Positions 43,637-53,598 are shown, numbered from the stretch's first letter. The stretch: 64,000 nucleotides of DNA from CBDFKS01 sp965248905 (GCA_965248905.1 CBDFKS010000007.1:1364001-1428000); one strand, 5' to 3'. Notes: generated by a model from the sequence alone, not told the origin. Program-made: numbers and translations.

Positions 43637-45532
43637 ATGTGCGGAATCGCTGGAATCGTAGGTCACAACTGGGAGCGGCGGTCGTTGGAGGCGATGGTGG
43701 CGGTACAGCATCACCGGGGCCCAGACGACAGCGGCATATACGTGGACGAGGTCGCTGGGGTGGGATTAGGACACAACCGGCTCAGCATTATTGACCTCTC
43801 CTCCGCAGGCCATCAACCCATGTCTAACCAAGACAATACGTCATGGATCGTGTTCAACGGCGAGGTGTATAACTACCTGGAGCTACGGGCAGAGCTGAGG
43901 GATTACCCCTACCAGAGCCAGACCGATACCGAAGTCATCCTGGCTGCTTATGAACGGTGGGGTGATGCATGTGTTGAACGATTCATCGGCATGTTTGCCT
44001 TTGCTATCTGGGATTCGCGACGTAGGCGTCTGTTCTGCGCCCGTGACAGAATTGGTATCAAACCGTTCCATTACGCGTGGCACAATGGGTGCTTTGTATT
44101 CGGCTCGGAGATCAAAGCGATTCTGGCGGCTGGGCACAGCGTTTCACCTAACATGTCGGTTTGGGCGACCTATCTCTGCCACGGCTATTACGATCACACG
44201 CCGGAGACGTTCTTTGGTGGTGTCTACACATTGCAACCCGGCCACACTCTAACCCTAGCCAATGGACAGGTCACCATCCTTCCCTACTGGGACCTGGCAG
44301 CAGAGTCGGCCGAGCCTCTTGAGATGGACGATGAGGAGGCCGCTTCCTCTTTCTTGGCTCTACTCGAGGATTCGGTTAGGCTACGCCTACGTAGTGACGT
44401 CCCCGTGGGAGTAAATCTTAGCGGTGGATTGGACTCGGCGAGTCTCATGATAACCGTGGACCGACTGCTTCAAACCGAAGGTGAAGTTCAGACTTTCACC
44501 GCGTGCTTCGAGGACCCTTTTTACGACGAGGAGGACTTTGCTTCGAATGTGGCCAGTCATACTCCATGGGCACGCTACTTCCAGCGTCTATCTGAAGATG
44601 AAGTATGGGATATAGCTTGGGAAGCCCTTTGGTACCAAGAAGCTCCATTCGGCGGTATCGCTACTCTAGCGTATCACCACCTCCAGCGTCTCGCGCAAGC
44701 CCACAGGGTCACCGTGCTGCTGGAGGGTCAGGGCCCGGATGAAATGCTGGCCGGTTACGATTACTTTCGGCCACACTACTACGCCGACTTGTTCGAGCAG
44801 GGGAGATGGCTCGATTTCCGTCGAGAGCTAAGGGTCAGTAAGGGCGGCGACACGGCATTGGATGGGATCCGGGACCTGCTCACGGGAGAAGAGTTAAACG
44901 TCTACCAGGATGGCTCCGCTCATCTCATGGCCCACTGTGTGTCGCCGCAAGTACGCTCCCTCGCTAGCAACGTCCCATCGTTTCCCAAACCGTTCGGAAA
45001 CCGGCTGTCGAATGCTCTATACCGGGACCTCCGGTACACGAAGCTGCCCAGAGTCCTGAGGATGAATGACCGTCTCTCAATGGCTTTCAGCCGGGAATTT
45101 CGAGAGCCATACCTAGATCACCGGCTTGTAGAGTTTCTGTTCCGCCTGCCTGCCCACCAGAAAATCCGGCTTGGTCAGAGCAAATTCCTGATGCGGCACG
45201 CCATGACAGACCATCTGCCCGAAACCATACGTCTGGCTGGAAAACGGAGCGTAGTTACACCCCAACGAGAGTGGCTACGCACAACATTGCGTCCTAATGT
45301 GGAAGAGGTTATTTACTCTCACTCTTTTGCCGAGCGTGGGATATTCGATCCCGTTCAGGTGCAGACAGCATACGAACGTTTCTGCCAGGGCGAAGGCGAG
45401 AACGCATTCCCGATTTGGCAATGGGTCAACACAGAGCTGTGGTTTCGGATGTTCGTTGACAAGGATCCACTTCAGAATCAAGATGTCAGGGGCGCCCACG
45501 CGACGGGTTCCCCTTACACCACCAGGTCATAG
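43637..45532 (+). CDS. asnB: glutamine-hydrolysing asparagine synthetase-like amidotransferase
   Basis: The 631-residue protein starts MCGIAGIVGH, with Cys2 as the glutaminase nucleophile after Met removal. HHRGPDDSG, GHNRLSIIDLS and FNGEVYNYLELR of the class II glutaminase domain follow. The synthetase domain has the PP-loop VNLSGGLDSASLM. In glycan loci such AsnB homologues often amidate uronic acids, so it may act on products of the dehydrogenases at 17177 and 22188. The C-terminal end ENAFPIWQWVNTELWFRMF recurs in a decayed copy at 56277. Confidence 0.9.
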   Translation: MCGIAGIVGHNWERRSLEAMVAVQHHRGPDDSGIYVDEVAGVGLGHNRLSIIDLSSAGHQPMSNQDNTSWIVFNGEVYNYLELRAELRDYPYQSQTDTEVILAAYERWGDACVERFIGMFAFAIWDSRRRRLFCARDRIGIKPFHYAWHNGCFVFGSEIKAILAAGHSVSPNMSVWATYLCHGYYDHTPETFFGGVYTLQPGHTLTLANGQVTILPYWDLAAESAEPLEMDDEEAASSFLALLEDSVRLRLRSDVPVGVNLSGGLDSASLMITVDRLLQTEGEVQTFTACFEDPFYDEEDFASNVASHTPWARYFQRLSEDEVWDIAWEALWYQEAPFGGIATLAYHHLQRLAQAHRVTVLLEGQGPDEMLAGYDYFRPHYYADLFEQGRWLDFRRELRVSKGGDTALDGIRDLLTGEELNVYQDGSAHLMAHCVSPQVRSLASNVPSFPKPFGNRLSNALYRDLRYTKLPRVLRMNDRLSMAFSREFREPYLDHRLVEFLFRLPAHQKIRLGQSKFLMRHAMTDHLPETIRLAGKRSVVTPQREWLRTTLRPNVEEVIYSHSFAERGIFDPVQVQTAYERFCQGEGENAFPIWQWVNTELWFRMFVDKDPLQNQDVRGAHATGSPYTTRS

Positions 45533-45903
45533 ATGAAGTGGTTGGCAGTTGAGTGTAATAGTGGAAAAACCTCAATTGGGGGAGTCCGCTAACCTGGAAG
45601 CCTCGAATAGATAGTAAATGTACAGATTCCGTTGGTCTCAATGACAATGGAGGCCAATTGTGTTGGAGTGCTATTCCCTCCCTACCCAAGAGTCGAACTT
45701 TAATTTCGTGATTGTTCATGGGCCGGGCAACCAAAGACGCCCTGATGGATAGGGCAGCAAGGCTATAGGGTAGATCACTTCCACGTTGTCTGAGAAACAA
45801 CGCGGCTGAAATGCCCTAAGGGTACCATGATCGGTGCATTATGGTGACTCGGTATCAGGCAGCCACCAGTTAAATCACCACCCGTAGTCTGGAGGTGGCA
45901 GGA

Positions 45904-46023
45904 ATGAAACAAGCAACCAAACAATCCCGGCGGCTTGGACAGCGAATCAGGTCGCTCCCACCTTTGTTGTCGACAATCCGCCGGCTAAACAAAGTTCTCG
46001 ACGGGAGCCTTGGGGTCCAACTA
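45904..46023 (+). pseudogene. 5' part of TylF-like methyltransferase gene, interrupted by IS630
   Basis: GGAGG eight bases upstream and ATG 45904 open a 40-codon frame (MKQATKQSRRLGQRIRS...). It ends at CTA 46021-46023, where the insertion element begins. Joined to 47123-47767, dropping the element and one TA, it reads on without a break (...GSLGVQL-VDGNQADL...) to a 254-residue protein. In the present sequence the frame runs 17 codons into the element and stops. Positions 45533-45903, upstream, hold no gene. Confidence 0.8.
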
Positions 46024-47120
46024 GTACTCAGTCAACCTAATTGTTGGCAGGATAGAGATGGTGAAGCTTGACTCGGGCGTCCACAGTGGAGAATCTCCAG
46101 TCAATGGTTGCTCCGGCTTGGTTTCGTTCTGCCTCCAGGGCCGCGATCTCGCCACTCAAAGTCTCTTCATCGGCAATACGCCGGCGCAGGACTCGCCTGG
46201 CCAAGACACTGAACTCGATCTCTGCCATGTTGAGCCAACTACCGTGCTTGGGAGTGTAGTGAAACTCCAAGCGTTTGCGTATTCGCCTAGCCTCCTTGGG
46301 CTCGAAGGTTTCGTAGAGGGAAGCTGGTTTGTGGGTGTTGAGGTTGTCCAGCACCACCCGGATCTTCTCGGACGCTGGGTAAGCTTCATCGGCCAGCCAC
46401 CGCATCTGCTTAGCGAAGTCCACCATGGTACGACGTTCGGTCACTGCCACATGCCTCCAGCCCGCCAGGGGCTCGCACAGCATGAACAGGTTTCGGGTGC
46501 CATTGCGCTGGTACTCGTAATCGTATCGCTCCCGTCGTGCCGGCTTGGGCGGGATCGGAGACCTCTTTTCCGCCAGCAACTGCTTGGAGGTCTCGTCGAA
46601 ACAGACCACCGGGCGCTCTGGGTCATAGGGTTCCGCGTAAAGTCCAGCACATCCTCCATCGCAATGCTCACCTGGGGCCAGCGGCTTTGTCAGGAATTCC
46701 CTCGTGGGACATAGCCAGGTTTGCCAGGAGGCGCCACATCTGGGGCTTCCCCCCGCTCATCCAGTTTGGTCGGATGTCCTGGCCGAGGATCTTCCTCCAA
46801 GGCCCGCTTCAGTCCTCCCTCCAGGTACCGCCGCTTGGTACGGCACACCGTACCCGCAGACGTGTCCAGCGCCTCCACGATGCGCATCACCCCCCAGCCC
46901 GTATCTGCCTTTAGCAGAATACGGGCCCGGGCAACCTTTCGCGCTGGGCTCTTTCCCCCGCGAATCAGTCGTTCCAACTGGTCTCGTTCTTCCCTTTCCA
47001 ACCGGACCACATACCGTTCTCGTCCCATGGCTGCCACCCTCCTACGTCAACACTCCTAAAAAAGGGTAGCAACCTTAGACGTTTTCTTAAACAATTACCA
47101 AAACCGAGTTGACTGAGTAC
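46024..47120 (-). mobile_element. IS630-type insertion sequence, 1097 bases, defective
   Basis: Perfect terminal inverted repeats GTACTCAGTCAAC (46024-46036) and GTTGACTGAGTAC (47108-47120) are flanked by TA at 46022-46023 and 47121-47122 within CTAG. This is the TA-duplicating insertion of the IS630/Tc1 group. Its transposase gene runs leftwards and is broken. It splits a methyltransferase gene. The ends and flanks are undamaged, so insertion looks fairly recent even though the transposase is not functional. Confidence 0.85.
46037..47037 (-). pseudogene. IS630-family transposase, broken
   Basis: The N-terminal helix-turn-helix part (from 47037: LEREERDQLERLIRGGKSPA, AGTVCRTKRRYLEGG, PGHPTKLDERGEAP) loses frame and stops at 46690. 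The DDE part resumes in another frame from 46609 (VCFDETSKQLLAEKR, RVVLDNLNTHKPASLYE, HGSWLNMAEIEFSVLARR) with all catalytic acids present. Between them the phrase MEDVLD is out of frame, and much of the usual linker is missing, so a deletion and at least one frameshift have occurred. It could be moved only by a functional copy elsewhere. Confidence 0.85.
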
Positions 47121-47122
47121 TA

Positions 47123-47767
47123 GTAGATGGCAACCAGGCCGACCTGCGACCAAGACTCTCTAAGAAGTACTTTGACAAGCTCCTATACTTCGCAAGGTTA
47201 CTCCAGATTGTCGACAATATAGACGGTGACGTTGTGGAGTGCGGGGTTTTAGGTGGGAAGAGCATCGCAATGCTGGCCAGCCTTGTCAGGAGTAGCCAGG
47301 TGCGGCGCCACATCTGGGGGTATGATGCTTGGGCCCCATCCCTCGCGACGAATCCCATAGACCTAGGATCGGCAGGATCGGAGACCGTAGACTGGACACG
47401 CTTCAACGCGAGCAAGGAAAAAGTGTGGGCTAATCTCAAAAGGCATGGATTCGAGCTGGAAGAAGCAACGACGAGCGTAACTCTGGTGGAGGGACTCTTT
47501 GCCGAAACTTTGCCAAATTACGCTGGTCCCAGAATTGCGCTGTTACACATCGATGTCGATCTGTACCAGTCCTACAAAGATTGCTTGGGCTCACTATGGC
47601 CGAAAGTGGGCGTCGGCGGAGTAGTCGCTTTGGACGAATATAACTCATCCCTCTGGCATGGCGCCAGACCAGCAGTCGATGAATTCCTCTCGACCTTGCC
47701 AGACGGGGCCCAAGAGTTACATCACGACGACCTGATCAACAAAAATTTCCTTGTTAAACGGGCATGA
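47123..47767 (+). pseudogene. 3' part of TylF/MycF-like methyltransferase gene
   Basis: The frame continues from the right side of the IS630 element: VDGNQADLRPRLSKKYFDKL, then motif I GDVVECGVLGGKSIAML. The family features IWGYDAWAP and ALLHIDVDLYQSYKDCL, with the DxDLYxS metal/acceptor motif, and the ending GVVALDEYN follow. TylF/MycF enzymes O-methylate sugars attached to macrolides; the relatives in glycan loci probably methylate sugar residues. A shortened product could start at GTG 47234 (177 residues), but it would lack the N-terminal region. Confidence 0.82.
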
Positions 47768-47830
47768 TTTAAGACCCAATGCACATCCTCTTGGGAAGCC
47801 TGTTGAACTGTCTCTTGTGGCGGTAAGGGA

Positions 47831-49330
47831 ATGAAAACCATCTTTCTTGTGATCGCCGACGCCATTGCAGCGCGCTCTCTTCTCCGCACGGATATCCTGC
47901 CCACTCTTAAAATGGGTGGTGCTAGAGTGGTAATCCTGGCACCCAATGCCGATGAGGCATATTTCCAAGACGAGTTCAGTGGGGACAATGTATTCATAGA
48001 GCGGTTAAATGCTACTGAATCTCGGGAATATTTCCGCAACTCCCGTTTGCAGCGAGTTCTCAAAGTGCTACGGTTATTTACGCTGAACTATCGGGCCCAC
48101 CTGTGTACCGTACGATGGTACATGGACGACTATGTCAACAAGGAGATGGGTAAAAAGCGAGCTTTGGCCCCTCTGTTGAGGGGAGTGGTATGGACTCTAC
48201 GACGTTTTCGTTGGGCCAGACGAGGGTTGTTGTTTTTCGAGACCGTTGCCTTCCCAGGTCCCTCCCACAATGGCCTGTTTGAGACCTATCAACCGGACCT
48301 GCTAGTCATAAGTACCTTAGGTCGTTACCCTGAAGAGGCTTACATTATGCGGAAGGCACGCCGATTGGGAGTCAAGGTGGTTACCGCCATGCAAAGTTGG
48401 GACCATACTGACAACAAGGGTATAGGCGGTGGCTGGCCAGACTGGGCAATCGCCTGGACTCCTACTATGAAACAGGAGTTGGTGACCGGTCACGACTTCC
48501 GAGGAGACAGAGTGCTGGTAGGCGGAGTGCCCCATTTCGATGTCTATCACAGCGGATCTTTACTAAGCTGGTCAGAGCTTTGCCAACGGCTAAACCTGAA
48601 CCCGGAGCGAAAGCTACTCCTCTTCGCGACCAATGCTCCTGGAATCTACGACAATCATGAGGACGTCCTAGAGCATCTAGTGGAGGCGATAGTCGAGAAA
48701 AGAACGGCAGGGCTTTGTCAGGTGGTAGTTCGGCTTCACCCTCATTATTGCCAGGAGACCGACTATGCCCGTCAGGCAAGACATAGATTGTTAGACCGAA
48801 TTTCGCATCTTAGAGAGCTATGTCCTTATATTATTCAGCAAAGTCCTACCATACTGTCCCGGCAACTGGATGAGGACCGGCCCGCCGAGGACATGGTCAT
48901 GTTAGCCAGCTTGATAAAACATAGTGCCCTGCTGATAAACATGTTTTCTACTCTCACAATAGAAGCTGCTTTGATGGATGTTCCTGTCGTAAATGTCGCT
49001 TTCGAGAGGACAGGGCCGCCCTCATCTGAATCTTACCGCCCGCTACGAAAAAGGCTTGAGTATCATGCGTGGTTGCGTCGCATGGTCAGCTCAGGATGCT
49101 CTCGGATTGTCGATAACAAAGAGGAGCTGTTAGAAGCAATTAACGCTTATCTGAACAATCCTGAACTTGACAAGGAAGGGAGGCTGCTCGTTTCTCAGCA
49201 AGAATGTGGGCCATCGGAGGGTAAAGCCGGGCAGCGCGTTGGAACATATCTTTTGGAAATGGCTGGGATACCCACCATAAACGGAGGGTTAAACAAGCCT
49301 CTAGGGGTCCCAATGGAGGCAGAACAGTGA
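47831..49330 (+). CDS. GT-B type glycosyl/glycerophosphotransferase-like protein, paralogue 3
   Basis: The 499-residue third member of the family at 39542 and 41054. It shares the opening ADAIAARSLLRTDILPTL and VVILAPNADEAYFQDEFSGD. The mid-segment TYQPDLLVISTLGRYPEEAY, LVGGVPHFDVYHSG, VVVRLHPHYC and LINMFSTLTIEAALMDVPVV follow. It is separated from the other two by asnB and the IS630-split gene, which suggests that rearrangement broke up a run of three. Its stop overlaps the next methyltransferase start by four bases. Confidence 0.7.
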   Translation: MKTIFLVIADAIAARSLLRTDILPTLKMGGARVVILAPNADEAYFQDEFSGDNVFIERLNATESREYFRNSRLQRVLKVLRLFTLNYRAHLCTVRWYMDDYVNKEMGKKRALAPLLRGVVWTLRRFRWARRGLLFFETVAFPGPSHNGLFETYQPDLLVISTLGRYPEEAYIMRKARRLGVKVVTAMQSWDHTDNKGIGGGWPDWAIAWTPTMKQELVTGHDFRGDRVLVGGVPHFDVYHSGSLLSWSELCQRLNLNPERKLLLFATNAPGIYDNHEDVLEHLVEAIVEKRTAGLCQVVVRLHPHYCQETDYARQARHRLLDRISHLRELCPYIIQQSPTILSRQLDEDRPAEDMVMLASLIKHSALLINMFSTLTIEAALMDVPVVNVAFERTGPPSSESYRPLRKRLEYHAWLRRMVSSGCSRIVDNKEELLEAINAYLNNPELDKEGRLLVSQQECGPSEGKAGQRVGTYLLEMAGIPTINGGLNKPLGVPMEAEQ

Positions 49331-50202
49331 CCACTCATCACCTCGTAGACCGTTACTCTAGAGCTTCGGGCGGGTTTTTGCGACCCATCTCTGCGAAGGG
49401 AATGGAAGCCATCGAACAAAAGCCTTTGGAACTGCGCCGCATCCGAAGCTTACGCACCTGTCCCTATCAAGGGGGAAGGGTAGGCCGTCAAAGATACACA
49501 TCCACTAGATACCAGGAGTTAATGGTCGGCCAAGTTTTAGACGTCGGGTGCGATAAGGCAGAGATGCGAAAGTACGTTCCAGGGTCTTATGTGGGTGTTG
49601 ACCTGTTCGGCAACCCAGATGTAGTATGTGATCTCGGCATGGGATTGCCGTTTCGTGATGAATCTTTCGATTGCGTCGTTGCCACTGAAGTACTTGAACA
49701 TATGGCGGATCTACACGCAACTTTTGATGAACTCCTTAGAGTGAGCCGACGATATGTGATTATTAGTATCCCAAATTGCTGGCATGGATATCTGAGACGC
49801 ATGTGGTTAGGAGCTTCCGAGCAAAAGAACTATGGACTTCCACCAGAACCCACAGGAGACAGGCACCGTTGGTATTTCAATAGCGAAGAAGCTGAAAATT
49901 TTGTTTATTATCGCGCCGCTATTAATGGAGCGTACGTCCTCTCGTGTGAGCAGTTCACTCACCCTGGTGACATTTTCACCATTCAGTTCGGTCTTTTGGG
50001 TAAGAATTTTCGCTATCCGATTAGGGATATTCCGTCGAGAACCGGTTGGAAGCGCATATTACTGAGCATGACGGAGCAAAGTTTGGAGGTCATTGAAAAG
50101 ACAATTAAAAGAATCGGTTGGGGTTGGGGTAACCCTTATCGTTATAAGAACGCCTTCGTGCTATCGAACTGGTTCGTCATAGAGAAACGGACCTTCAATT
50201 AG
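49327..50202 (+). CDS. SAM-dependent methyltransferase (Methyltransf_11 type)
   Basis: The 291-residue protein has motif I VLDVGCDKAEMRKYVPGSYV with an unusual DKAE after GC, then VGVDLFGNPDVVCDLGMGLP, FRDESFDCVVATEVLEHM and YVIISIPNCWHGYLRRMW. The first 60 residues form an arginine-rich extension not needed for the fold. Its GTG overlaps the stop of the glycosyltransferase, so the two are coupled. Base composition here and in the next two genes looks more AT-rich than in the nonulosonate block, a possible sign of separate acquisition. Confidence 0.8.
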   Translation: MTTHHLVDRYSRASGGFLRPISAKGMEAIEQKPLELRRIRSLRTCPYQGGRVGRQRYTSTRYQELMVGQVLDVGCDKAEMRKYVPGSYVGVDLFGNPDVVCDLGMGLPFRDESFDCVVATEVLEHMADLHATFDELLRVSRRYVIISIPNCWHGYLRRMWLGASEQKNYGLPPEPTGDRHRWYFNSEEAENFVYYRAAINGAYVLSCEQFTHPGDIFTIQFGLLGKNFRYPIRDIPSRTGWKRILLSMTEQSLEVIEKTIKRIGWGWGNPYRYKNAFVLSNWFVIEKRTFN

Positions 50203-50281
50203 CCCCTCATAGTGAACAAAAGTTCTTTTAGTCATCATTAATCGTTGGAAGCCGATACGAAAAGATAGTTCGAGGTGAGTC

Positions 50282-51181
50282 ATGGTTACAAACCGAGTCA
50301 TTAGGCAAATAGTGCCCATGCGAAGTAGGTTATCCTGGCTCAGACGAAATGCTCTTGCATGGCGGCCGCCACACCACAACGCGATACTCAATCTCCCTCA
50401 TGTCGGCTCCTTAGGCATGTCGACTCGGGTGGTTCTCCATCCGGAGGATTGTTTTACGTGGCCGATGCATAAGTATGCCCACATGCTGTTGAGAAAAACC
50501 ATAGAAGTTCCAGTGAAGATTCGACCCCGTTGGGCGCCGACTAACGTGATCGAGACAAACCTTCAATTAAACCCCATTCCACCAATCATTGTAGACTTCC
50601 GAGCAATTCTTATAGCCAATGAATTACCTGTGGAAGAAGATTATACCCTCGAATTCCCTGTTGAAACGAACGCGCCGGAACTCCCTATCATTGAGATTCA
50701 AATGAAGGAATTTGATGCGGAAGTTTGGGGAAGCTTTGTGACAAAGTGGCCAATCTTCAAAGACAAGGACCGTGGATTCGTCATGCTTAATCCCAAATTC
50801 ACGATAAGCGAACGTCGGGATACATTGTCTTTGCTGACTTACCAAAGTGATGAGCCAACGATGCCAGAATCTAATAAGGTAAACTATGTCATCTGTGATG
50901 AAGCTGGGGAGGTTTTGGTGAGAAGCGAGTGCACAATCCAAAAGAATTCATTTGTTCTTCTACCAACTCCCAATGAACGTGAGCTTTTGTGGGGCAATTG
51001 CTCAATGTTTGCTCGAGCTGAACAGAGTCTGGCAACTATCACTCTAAATCGTGACCTGTCAAGCAAGCTGGTGTCATTAGAGCATACTCAGCCCCTGCAA
51101 AAATATAGTCGCATCATACGAGGCAGAGAGCGCATCCTAGACCTGAAACTGTACTGGCATGAAAGGATACCAGAGCTATGA
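50282..51181 (+). CDS. unknown protein, first of a coupled pair
   Basis: I do not recognise this 299-residue protein. It has a basic N-terminus (RSRLSWLRRNALAWRPP) but no signal peptide or membrane helix. The body is rich in beta-type segments: VDFRAILIANELPVEEDYTL, KVNYVICDEAGEVLVRSE and NCSMFARAEQSL. The stretch NYVICDEAGEVL echoes EYMVCVTDEKGII of the next protein, and their order of segments is similar, so the two may share a fold. Its stop overlaps the next ATG. Location between a methyltransferase and the flippase points to a glycan-related job. Confidence 0.65.
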   Translation: MVTNRVIRQIVPMRSRLSWLRRNALAWRPPHHNAILNLPHVGSLGMSTRVVLHPEDCFTWPMHKYAHMLLRKTIEVPVKIRPRWAPTNVIETNLQLNPIPPIIVDFRAILIANELPVEEDYTLEFPVETNAPELPIIEIQMKEFDAEVWGSFVTKWPIFKDKDRGFVMLNPKFTISERRDTLSLLTYQSDEPTMPESNKVNYVICDEAGEVLVRSECTIQKNSFVLLPTPNERELLWGNCSMFARAEQSLATITLNRDLSSKLVSLEHTQPLQKYSRIIRGRERILDLKLYWHERIPEL

Positions 51182-51912
51182 GTACCATTGTTCCTAACAA
51201 TTACATCGGTAATCACCTAAAGGATTGTTACTCAGAGTTGCTAATGATAGGTGGCTTGGGAACGTGGGCTCCTTATTGCCTCGACAATGCCAACTTGAAC
51301 CACATTGAAGTGCGTTTCAACAACCATTGGAGCGGCCTTGTTGGCTCCGACGAGGTCGAATATATGGTTTGTGTGACTGACGAGAAAGGTATTATTAACT
51401 CGATCGAGGTTCTTGCACTAACGAGTCTACAGTCGCAAACCGTTACCCTGAGCCGTCAATGTAATCACCCGGTTCTGGGCGCAGTTTATTTTGGTTGTAT
51501 CTCGCCTGAGGTGACTAAGCGTGGTAGCGAACAATATCGGTCGAATGACTACTTCTACGTCGCGTATGAGTCCGCACATAGCTATTCCGCAGTGCATTCT
51601 CAACCCCTCGACGTAGTTTCACAGCATAATACATCGGGAAAACAGAATTGCATAGAGATCCGGGATTTCGAGTCATCCAGACTGTTGTTGGGTAATCCCA
51701 GCATTCGACAAAGTTCTGGATATATAGGTTTGCGGAATGCCAAAGGTGGCCGCCTCCGAAAGATCCAACTCGAGTTGGAACCATTTAGTGTAGTCACTCT
51801 CGATTTAAACGTGGTGCCCGACGGATGGTACACAATCCACTGTAAGGTGGGCGGGGATTACGCCGACCTGATGCGTTCATCCGATAAGGGTCTCATGGTT
51901 AGACATATGTAA
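51178..51912 (+). CDS. unknown protein, second of a coupled pair
   Basis: I do not recognise this 244-residue protein. It starts in an ATGA overlap with the preceding gene. It appears to be all-beta, with VEYMVCVTDEKG, GAVYFGCISPEVTKRGSEQY and SDYFYVAYESAH-like strands, then LELEPFSVVTLDLNVVPDGW near the end. There is no signal peptide and no catalytic motif I can name. Pairing with the preceding, similarly built protein suggests a two-part complex. A beta-sandwich carbohydrate-binding role is possible but unsupported. Confidence 0.62.
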   Translation: MSTIVPNNYIGNHLKDCYSELLMIGGLGTWAPYCLDNANLNHIEVRFNNHWSGLVGSDEVEYMVCVTDEKGIINSIEVLALTSLQSQTVTLSRQCNHPVLGAVYFGCISPEVTKRGSEQYRSNDYFYVAYESAHSYSAVHSQPLDVVSQHNTSGKQNCIEIRDFESSRLLLGNPSIRQSSGYIGLRNAKGGRLRKIQLELEPFSVVTLDLNVVPDGWYTIHCKVGGDYADLMRSSDKGLMVRHM

Positions 51913-52059
51913 AGGCTTGGTTACGGCGCCACGCAGCTTCCAATAAAAGCACCTCAGCAAGCTACCTCATTGTCACGTTAGGCGTCTCAGAGATATTTAC
52001 TTACTTCAAGTTATCCGTGTATACCAGTGGACATCCTACGGGCACGTTGATCAGATAGC

Positions 52060-53598
52060 ATGAAACAAACATCGGCCACAGAACACTTTATCGCTAGAAG
52101 TGCTGGCTTTCTAGCGGCCTCGGCTATCTTGAAGCACGGGCTATCCCTGATATCTGGATTTATCAACGCAGCCGTGCTGGGCCCGTTAGGTCTCGGGACT
52201 CTTAAGTTCGTAAACCTGACCGGCGAATACAGTGGATTCAATCAATTCGGGCTAATACCGGGACTCCAGCGACAAATGCCTATAGCTATAGGTGCCAAGG
52301 ACAAAAAAGAGATAATTTCTATCAGAAATGTAGTCTGGTCCAACAATCTCGTTATCATGGTGCTCACCTCCCTTGTGTTGTGGGGCGCATTCCTCGCTGG
52401 AGTGAACCCAGGCAACACCTTCGATCACTGGATGGTGATGATGGTGACGGCAATACTATGGGAAGAACGCCTGGCCACACTATTAGATGCTGAGCTGAAA
52501 AGCCGCGGTCTTTTTGAGTCAATGGCGCGTAGGAGCGTGGTATCTGGCGTATTGTTCGCTTCCCTATCGATCGCGGGTGTGCTTTTATTTGGAATCAAGG
52601 GAATACTTCTAGGCTGGGTAATAGGGTACGCAGTAGTAGTGATGTTCTTAGTCACTATAACCAAAGTTTCGGTCCGGTTTCAATTCAGTTTGAGTCGCAC
52701 GCGGTCGCTCCTTTCCGTAGGGCTTCCCATTAGTCTATGGGGAGTAAGCTCCAATGCTTTTCGATTGGGCACTTTGACTGTGGTGGCTGCCATGGCCTCG
52801 GTGGAGTATCTGGGGCTCTTCGGTATGGCAATGGGAGCACTCGTGATGACAGATGCTTTGATGCGCCCGCTGTACACAGTCATACACCGCCAGGCCCTCG
52901 TGGAACGCGGGCGATTAGGATCGACCGACATGGCGTTTCTGAGGCGTTGCTGGCAAAGGCCATTTGTGATGAGCGTTTTTCTTTCTGCCCTTTCCGCAGG
53001 CGCAATATTTTTCGTTTACCAGGCTGGGGTAACCCTGTTCTTACCGGATTTCTCAGACAGTCTGATCCTACTCCAGATTCTACTATTCGGCTTCCTGTTT
53101 GAAAAAGTAGCCCGATTCGGACTGATGAGCCTTAGTGTACTTGGCCGTCTTTGGCAGACCGCATTTATTCAATTCGCATTGGTTCCGTTTCATATATTAC
53201 TTACCTTCTTCTTGGTCCGAGAATTCGGAACGACCGGCGCGGCAATAGCCTTTGTAGTCACTAACATATTGCTGGCTGGGGCATTGATGGTGCTGGTAGC
53301 CCGTGACTTGAATTGGCGTCCGATGGCATATGGGTTGCGGATTCTTCAAGTTCTCATCAGCAGTAGCATCGTCGGAGCCATGATATTTGGGGTGGCAAAG
53401 TGGCAAACAGGCTCACCAGAAGGCTGGAAGTTCTCTCCAGAGGTGCTTGGAATGGGAGTGGGCCTTCCCCTGTCCCAGGGAGTGGTTTTCCTCGTAGGTT
53501 GTTTGCTGACTTTCTCATTGCTCTACAAGGCTCCAGGGCTGATTAGAGACTTCCGAATGGGTTTAGTGGCAGTGGTGCGCCCGCGCCCGTCCAGGTAG
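52060..53598 (+). CDS. Wzx-type polysaccharide flippase
   Basis: The 512-residue polytopic protein of about 13 helices belongs to the MVF/PST (MATE-like) exporter group: ARSAGFLAASAILKHGLSLI, GFINAAVLGPLGLGTLKFVN, and late GTTGAAIAFVVTNILLAGAL. It would flip the lipid-linked repeat unit across the cytoplasmic membrane for polymerisation. Its last 60 residues (GVGLPLSQGVVFLVGCLL...) recur as a decayed copy at 59178-59330, just before the polymerase gene. Confidence 0.87.
   Translation: MKQTSATEHFIARSAGFLAASAILKHGLSLISGFINAAVLGPLGLGTLKFVNLTGEYSGFNQFGLIPGLQRQMPIAIGAKDKKEIISIRNVVWSNNLVIMVLTSLVLWGAFLAGVNPGNTFDHWMVMMVTAILWEERLATLLDAELKSRGLFESMARRSVVSGVLFASLSIAGVLLFGIKGILLGWVIGYAVVVMFLVTITKVSVRFQFSLSRTRSLLSVGLPISLWGVSSNAFRLGTLTVVAAMASVEYLGLFGMAMGALVMTDALMRPLYTVIHRQALVERGRLGSTDMAFLRRCWQRPFVMSVFLSALSAGAIFFVYQAGVTLFLPDFSDSLILLQILLFGFLFEKVARFGLMSLSVLGRLWQTAFIQFALVPFHILLTFFLVREFGTTGAAIAFVVTNILLAGALMVLVARDLNWRPMAYGLRILQVLISSSIVGAMIFGVAKWQTGSPEGWKFSPEVLGMGVGLPLSQGVVFLVGCLLTFSLLYKAPGLIRDFRMGLVAVVRPRPSR

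Noticed and set aside
46058..46714. 218-codon rightward frame inside the IS630 element
   Set aside because: It is the antisense shadow of the transposase, whose DDE motifs read on the other strand.
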